Shown here: positions 5,995 to 9,916 of the stretch, in pieces
Position numbering within the stretch: position 1 is the stretch's first letter
Layout: each line of letters opens with the position of its first letter
From: Clostridiales bacterium UBA1752
GTDB lineage: Bacteria > Bacillota > Clostridia > Oscillospirales > CAG-382
DNA length: 9,916 bases
Assembly: GCA_002314835.1 (NCBI GenBank)
Contig: DCHM01000001.1
Coordinates: 22,071 to 31,986, forward strand
Direction: 5' to 3'
Position numbers and translations under genes: made by a program
Notes under the pieces: model-generated
Seen by the model: only the letters and a program-made list of their open reading frames with translations
Told to the model about the DNA's origin: nothing
Databases searched by the model: none

Positions 5995-8900
5995 ATGGTT
6001 TACAGAGTTTACGTAGAAAAAAAGCCTGCTCTCGCACACGAGGCTTTGGCTCTGCTATCAGAAGCAAAAGAATTGCTCGGCATCAAATCGCTTACCAATA
6101 TCCGCATTATCAACCGCTACGATGCCGAAAATATAACAAAAGATTTATTTGACTATGCAACAAAGACGGTTTTTTCGGAGCCTCAGCTCGACGTAGTAAC
6201 CGCCGAGATAGATAACGACGGCGCCGCCACGTTTGCCACCGAGTATCTGCCGGGTCAGTTTGACCAACGTGCAGATTCGGCGGCACAGTGCATACAGATT
6301 ATTTCAAAGCAGGAGCGCCCAATTATCCGCACGGCAAAGGTTTATAAGCTGTACGGTGACGTAAGCGCAGAGCAAGTAGCCGCTATCAAAAAATACGTCA
6401 TCAATCCCGTTGAAGCGAGAGAAGCTTCGCTTGCAAAGCCCGACACGCTCGCAGTAAAGTACGACATACCTACCGAGGTTAAAACCTTGGACGGCTTTGT
6501 CGATTTGAACCGCGACGGTCTGTCTGCTTTCATCGGGGACTACGGGCTCGCTATGGATATAGACGACATAACGTTTTGCCGCGATTATTTTAAGTCGGAG
6601 CACCGCAATCCCACTATTACCGAAATCCGTATGATAGATACCTACTGGTCTGACCATTGCCGTCATACGACTTTCCTTACCGTTATTGATAACGTTTCCT
6701 TTGAGGATGAGCTGCTGCAGAGCGCATACGACGACTATTTGGCTACCCGCAAGTTACTCGGGCGCACAAAGCCTATATGCCTTATGGATATAGCTACATT
6801 GGCTGTCAAAGCGCTAAAAAAGCAGGGCAAGCTCGATAAGCTCGACGAAAGTGAAGAAATCAACGCCTGCACCGTCAAGATAGACGTTGACGTTGACGGC
6901 AAAACCGAGCCTTGGCTGCTGCTATTCAAAAACGAAACGCATAATCATCCTACCGAAATCGAGCCCTTCGGCGGAGCCGCTACCTGCATAGGCGGCGCTA
7001 TCCGCGACCCGCTTTCGGGCAGAAGCTACGTTTACGGTGCGATGCGCGTCACCGGAGCGGCAGACCCGTTAAAGCCACTCAATGCAACGATAAAAGGTAA
7101 GCTCCCTCAGCGTAAGATAGTTCAGACCGCCGCTGCAGGATATTCGTCCTACGGCAACCAAATCGGTCTCGCTACGGGCATAGTTGATGAGATTTATCAT
7201 CCCGGCTACGCCGCAAAGCGTATGGAGATAGGTGCGGTTATCGCCGCTACTCCTGCTGAGAACGTACGCCGCGAGGTCCCGTCACCGGGCGACGTAGTTA
7301 TACTGCTCGGCGGAGCTACGGGACGTGACGGCTGCGGAGGCGCTACCGGCTCGTCCAAGTCTCATACCGTTTCTTCTCTCGAAACCTGCGGTGCCGAGGT
7401 GCAAAAAGGCAACGCCCCCGAGGAACGCAAGCTGCAAAGGCTATTCAGAAACAAGCAAGCCTGCCGCATGATAAAGCGTTGCAACGACTTTGGTGCAGGC
7501 GGCGTTTCGGTTGCTATCGGTGAGCTCGCAGACGGATTGCAGATAGACTTAAACGCAGTGCCCAAAAAGTACGACGGTCTTGACGGCACCGAGCTCGCTA
7601 TCAGCGAGAGCCAGGAGCGTATGGCTGTAGTGGTTCAAAAAGACAAAGTGCCCGACTTTTTGGCACTCGCAGATAAAGAGAATCTTGTCGCTACGCCCGT
7701 CGCGGTAGTTACAGCTACTCCGAGACTGCGTATGACTTGGAACGGCAAGACGATAGTTGATGTCAGCCGCGAGTTTTTAAACTCAAACGGCGCAGACAAG
7801 CATATTTCGATAAAGACAGATAAGATAAGCGTTACAGAGCGCAAGGTCGAAGGCAGCTTTACCCAAAACTATCAAAGCCTCGCATCCGACCTTAACGTAT
7901 GCTCAAAGCGCGGACTCTCGGAGAGGTTTGACTCCACGATAGGCGCAGGCACCGTCTTGATGCCCTTCGGCGGCAAAAATCAGCTCACTCCGATACAGGC
8001 TATGGTGCAAAAGATTTCGGTTGAAAAGCAGCATACTGACGACTGTTCGCTCATGGCGTTTGGCTATAACCCGTTTATATCACAGGGCAGTCCGTATCAC
8101 GGCGCATATCTCGCCGTAGTCGAGTCGGTCTGCAAGCTTATAGCGTCGGGCGCTGACTTTAAGGACGTTTATCTTACCTTCCAAGAGTATTTCAAGCACC
8201 CGGGCAAGGACGGCAGCCGCTGGGGACAGCCTCTGGCGGCACTTCTCGGAGCCTATAAGGCGCAAATGGAGCTCGGCATCGGAGCGATAGGCGGCAAGGA
8301 TTCGATGAGCGGCACGTTTGAGGATATCGACGTACCTCCCACGCTCGTTTCGTTTGCAGTCACTACCTCCAAGGTCGGACGCATCGTTTCGCCCGAGTTT
8401 AAAAAAGCAGGGGATAAGGTAGTATTTTTATCACCTGAGTACGACGCAAACCACCTGCCAAAGACAGACAGCCTGCTCAAATTGTTGCAGACCGTATTGG
8501 AGCTTTTAAAGAGCGGCAGAGCCGTCGCCTGCTACACCCCGGGTATGGGCGGCATAGGCGAGGCCGTCATGAAGATGTGCTTTGGCAACGGTTTTGGCTT
8601 TGATTACTCCGATAGCGTTACCCTAAACGACGTATTCGGCTACAACTACGCAGGATTTGTCCTCGAGGTTACCGATTGGGATAACGAGCGCGATATAATC
8701 GGCACCGTAACAGACAAGGACGCCGTTACGTATGGCGGCGAATCAATCGCAATATCCGATTTGCTCAAAGCCTATGAGGATAAGCTCGAGAGCGTATTTG
8801 CCTGCAACATCAAAAACAGCGGCAAAAACGCATCAAATGCCGAATACCGTGCTGCAAGCTGGGTTTCGCCTGCCGTAAAGGTAGCAAAGCCCAAGGTTTT

Positions 8901-9684
8901 GATACCCGTATTCCCCGGCACAAACTGCGAGTTTGATTCTGCCAAGGCGGTCGCCGACGCAGGAGCCGAGCCCGAAATTGTGGTTATCAATAACCTCAGT
9001 GCTCGCGGCATTTCGCGCAGTATAGACGATTTTGCAGCCCGACTAAAGCAATCCCAAATGATATTCGTTCCCGGCGGATTTTCTGGCGGTGACGAGCCAG
9101 ACGGCAGCGGCAAGTTTATCACTGCGTTCTTCCGCAATCCCGAGATAAAAGACGGCGTTACCGACCTTTTGGATAACCGTGACGGACTTATCTGCGGTAT
9201 CTGCAACGGCTTTCAGGCTCTCATAAAGCTCGGACTCGTGCCTTACGGCAGGATAATCGACACCGACGCTGATTGCCCGACGCTAACCTACAACACGATA
9301 GCGCGTCACCAGTCAAAGATTGTGCGCACGCGCATAGCCTCCAACAAGTCGCCGTGGCTCTCGCTGATGAACGTAGGAGATATAGTAAACGTGCCTATTT
9401 CGCACGGCGAAGGCAGGTTCTTGGCGAGCGAAGCACTTATCAAAGAGCTCATTGCCAACGGACAGGTCGCTACGCAGTACGTTGATTTGGACGGCAACGC
9501 GACAAACGACGTAAGGTATAACCCCAACGATTCGGCTTTTGCCATCGAGGGCATCACCTCGCCCGACGGCAGAGTGTTAGGCAAAATGGGACACAGCGAG
9601 CGCGTCGGCAAAGGATTGTATAAAAACGTTCCCGGCAATTACGACATCCGCATGTTTGAATCTGCGGTGAAATATTTTAAGTAA
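5995..9684 (+). CDS. purL: Phosphoribosylformylglycinamidine synthase, single-chain (FGAM synthase)
   Basis: PurL converts FGAR, glutamine and ATP to FGAM (step 4). All activities are on one 1229-residue chain, so separate PurS and PurQ are not needed. Layout: N-terminal PurS-like region (about 1-125); linker (about 165-230) with YWSDHCRHTTF (217-227; H221 matches the catalytic His of the SEHCRH motif); first AIRS half with NETHNHPTEIEPFGGAA (313-329) and GGAIRDP (333-339); DFGAGGVSVAIGELADG (498-514); second AIRS half with GIGAIGGKDSMSGTFE (761-776) and TPGMGGIGEAVMKM (848-861); C-terminal class I glutaminase from about 966, with PVFPGTNCEFDSA (971-983), PGGFSGGDEPDGSGKF (1026-1041), nucleophile C1070 in GICNGFQ, and H1200/E1202 in GHSER completing the triad. 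The enterobacterial enzyme has PHPER at this last site and is about 1290 residues. The length and GHSER fit the shorter single-chain clade that I recall from Clostridia, streptococci and Bacteroidetes. Start: ATG one base after the purD stop. Confidence 0.98.
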   Translation: MVYRVYVEKKPALAHEALALLSEAKELLGIKSLTNIRIINRYDAENITKDLFDYATKTVFSEPQLDVVTAEIDNDGAATFATEYLPGQFDQRADSAAQCIQIISKQERPIIRTAKVYKLYGDVSAEQVAAIKKYVINPVEAREASLAKPDTLAVKYDIPTEVKTLDGFVDLNRDGLSAFIGDYGLAMDIDDITFCRDYFKSEHRNPTITEIRMIDTYWSDHCRHTTFLTVIDNVSFEDELLQSAYDDYLATRKLLGRTKPICLMDIATLAVKALKKQGKLDKLDESEEINACTVKIDVDVDGKTEPWLLLFKNETHNHPTEIEPFGGAATCIGGAIRDPLSGRSYVYGAMRVTGAADPLKPLNATIKGKLPQRKIVQTAAAGYSSYGNQIGLATGIVDEIYHPGYAAKRMEIGAVIAATPAENVRREVPSPGDVVILLGGATGRDGCGGATGSSKSHTVSSLETCGAEVQKGNAPEERKLQRLFRNKQACRMIKRCNDFGAGGVSVAIGELADGLQIDLNAVPKKYDGLDGTELAISESQERMAVVVQKDKVPDFLALADKENLVATPVAVVTATPRLRMTWNGKTIVDVSREFLNSNGADKHISIKTDKISVTERKVEGSFTQNYQSLASDLNVCSKRGLSERFDSTIGAGTVLMPFGGKNQLTPIQAMVQKISVEKQHTDDCSLMAFGYNPFISQGSPYHGAYLAVVESVCKLIASGADFKDVYLTFQEYFKHPGKDGSRWGQPLAALLGAYKAQMELGIGAIGGKDSMSGTFEDIDVPPTLVSFAVTTSKVGRIVSPEFKKAGDKVVFLSPEYDANHLPKTDSLLKLLQTVLELLKSGRAVACYTPGMGGIGEAVMKMCFGNGFGFDYSDSVTLNDVFGYNYAGFVLEVTDWDNERDIIGTVTDKDAVTYGGESIAISDLLKAYEDKLESVFACNIKNSGKNASNAEYRAASWVSPAVKVAKPKVLIPVFPGTNCEFDSAKAVADAGAEPEIVVINNLSARGISRSIDDFAARLKQSQMIFVPGGFSGGDEPDGSGKFITAFFRNPEIKDGVTDLLDNRDGLICGICNGFQALIKLGLVPYGRIIDTDADCPTLTYNTIARHQSKIVRTRIASNKSPWLSLMNVGDIVNVPISHGEGRFLASEALIKELIANGQVATQYVDLDGNATNDVRYNPNDSAFAIEGITSPDGRVLGKMGHSERVGKGLYKNVPGNYDIRMFESAVKYFK

Positions 9685-9685
9685 A

Positions 9686-9691
9686 AAGGAG
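9686..9691 (+). promoter_or_regulatory. Ribosome binding site of fhs
   Basis: A perfect AAGGAG lies two bases after the purL stop, with seven bases to the ATG at 9699. The 14-base gap has no hairpin, so transcription very likely continues from purL into fhs. Confidence 0.75.
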
Positions 9692-9698
9692 AAACAAA

Positions 9699-9916
9699 AT
9701 GGCTTACTTGTCAGACATCGAAATTGCACAGCAGTGCAAGCCAGAGCATATCAAAGAAATCGCAAAGCGCGCCCACGTTGATGAAAAATATATCGAGCAG
9801 TACGGCAACTACAAGGCAAAGGTTGACCTTTCTTTGCTCGACGAAACAAAAAAACAAAACGGCAAGCTGATACTCGTTACCGCTATCACTCCTACTCCCG
9901 CAGGTGAAGGCAAGAC
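9699..9916 (+). CDS. fhs: Formate-tetrahydrofolate ligase (10-formyl-THF synthetase), N-terminal 72 residues
   Basis: The gene runs off the window end; 72 codons plus two bases are present out of roughly 555 codons usual for the family. Fhs makes 10-formyl-THF from formate, ATP and THF. My translation begins MAYLSDIEIAQQCK, matching the conserved SDIEIAQ N-terminus, continues with IEQYGNYKAKV (33-43; family ELYGKYKAKI) and ends in LILVTAITPTPAGEGK, the VTAIxPTPAGEGKT nucleotide-binding loop that is nearly invariant in the family. It begins 14 bases after purL behind a strong ribosome binding site. Its position ties formate activation to the two formyl-THF-consuming steps encoded upstream (purN and AICAR formyltransferase) and to the FNT-family channel gene. 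Confidence 0.95.
   Translation, partial: MAYLSDIEIAQQCKPEHIKEIAKRAHVDEKYIEQYGNYKAKVDLSLLDETKKQNGKLILVTAITPTPAGEGK

Noticed and set aside
9682..9698. Possible terminator between purL and fhs
   Set aside because: The gap is only 14 bases, has no inverted repeat and is occupied by the fhs ribosome binding site.
1..9916. A riboswitch, PurR box, CRISPR array, insertion sequence or tRNA gene
   Set aside because: There is no intergenic gap longer than 14 bases and I found no direct or inverted repeats of note. Any purine-responsive element would have to lie upstream of the window.

Overview
The window is one uninterrupted, co-directional (+ strand) stretch of a de novo purine biosynthesis operon. 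Eight complete or nearly complete genes and one 3'-truncated gene are separated by 14 bases or fewer, or overlap. The order is purF (3' end only) - purM - a small FNT-family (formate/nitrite channel) membrane protein - purN - a PurO-type IMP cyclohydrolase - a stand-alone AICAR formyltransferase - purD - a long single-chain purL - fhs (formate-tetrahydrofolate ligase, 5' end only). No gene-free stretch, RNA gene, mobile element, CRISPR array, promoter or terminator is visible. The promoter must lie upstream of base 1 and the terminator downstream of base 9916.

The likely source is an anaerobic Firmicute of the class Clostridia, probably a gut lineage. The grounds are strong AAGGAG/GAGG-like ribosome binding sites, the F-M-N-(H)-D-L gene order, a single-chain PurL of about 1230 residues, a PurN with the CGxGYYG-type insert, a PurH function split into two proteins, and fhs as the C1-activating enzyme. 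The sequence does not fix order or genus.

Functionally the block covers steps 1 (PurF), 2 (PurD), 3 (PurN), 4 (PurL), 5 (PurM), 9 (AICAR formyltransferase) and 10 (IMP cyclohydrolase). PurE/PurK, PurC and PurB are absent and may lie outside the window. Steps 3 and 9 both consume 10-formyl-tetrahydrofolate, which Fhs makes from formate, ATP and THF.

The main point of interest is the small membrane protein between purM and purN. It keeps the FNT hallmarks (LFT in the first half, GFEHSVADMF and GNxVG in the second) and is translationally interlocked with both neighbours. It is therefore a good candidate for a formate channel dedicated to feeding the operon's own formyl-transfer steps. A second point is that the two activities of bifunctional PurH are encoded by adjacent genes in the same order as the PurH domains, but the cyclohydrolase belongs to the unrelated PurO family and the transformylase resembles the eukaryotic ATIC C-terminal domain.
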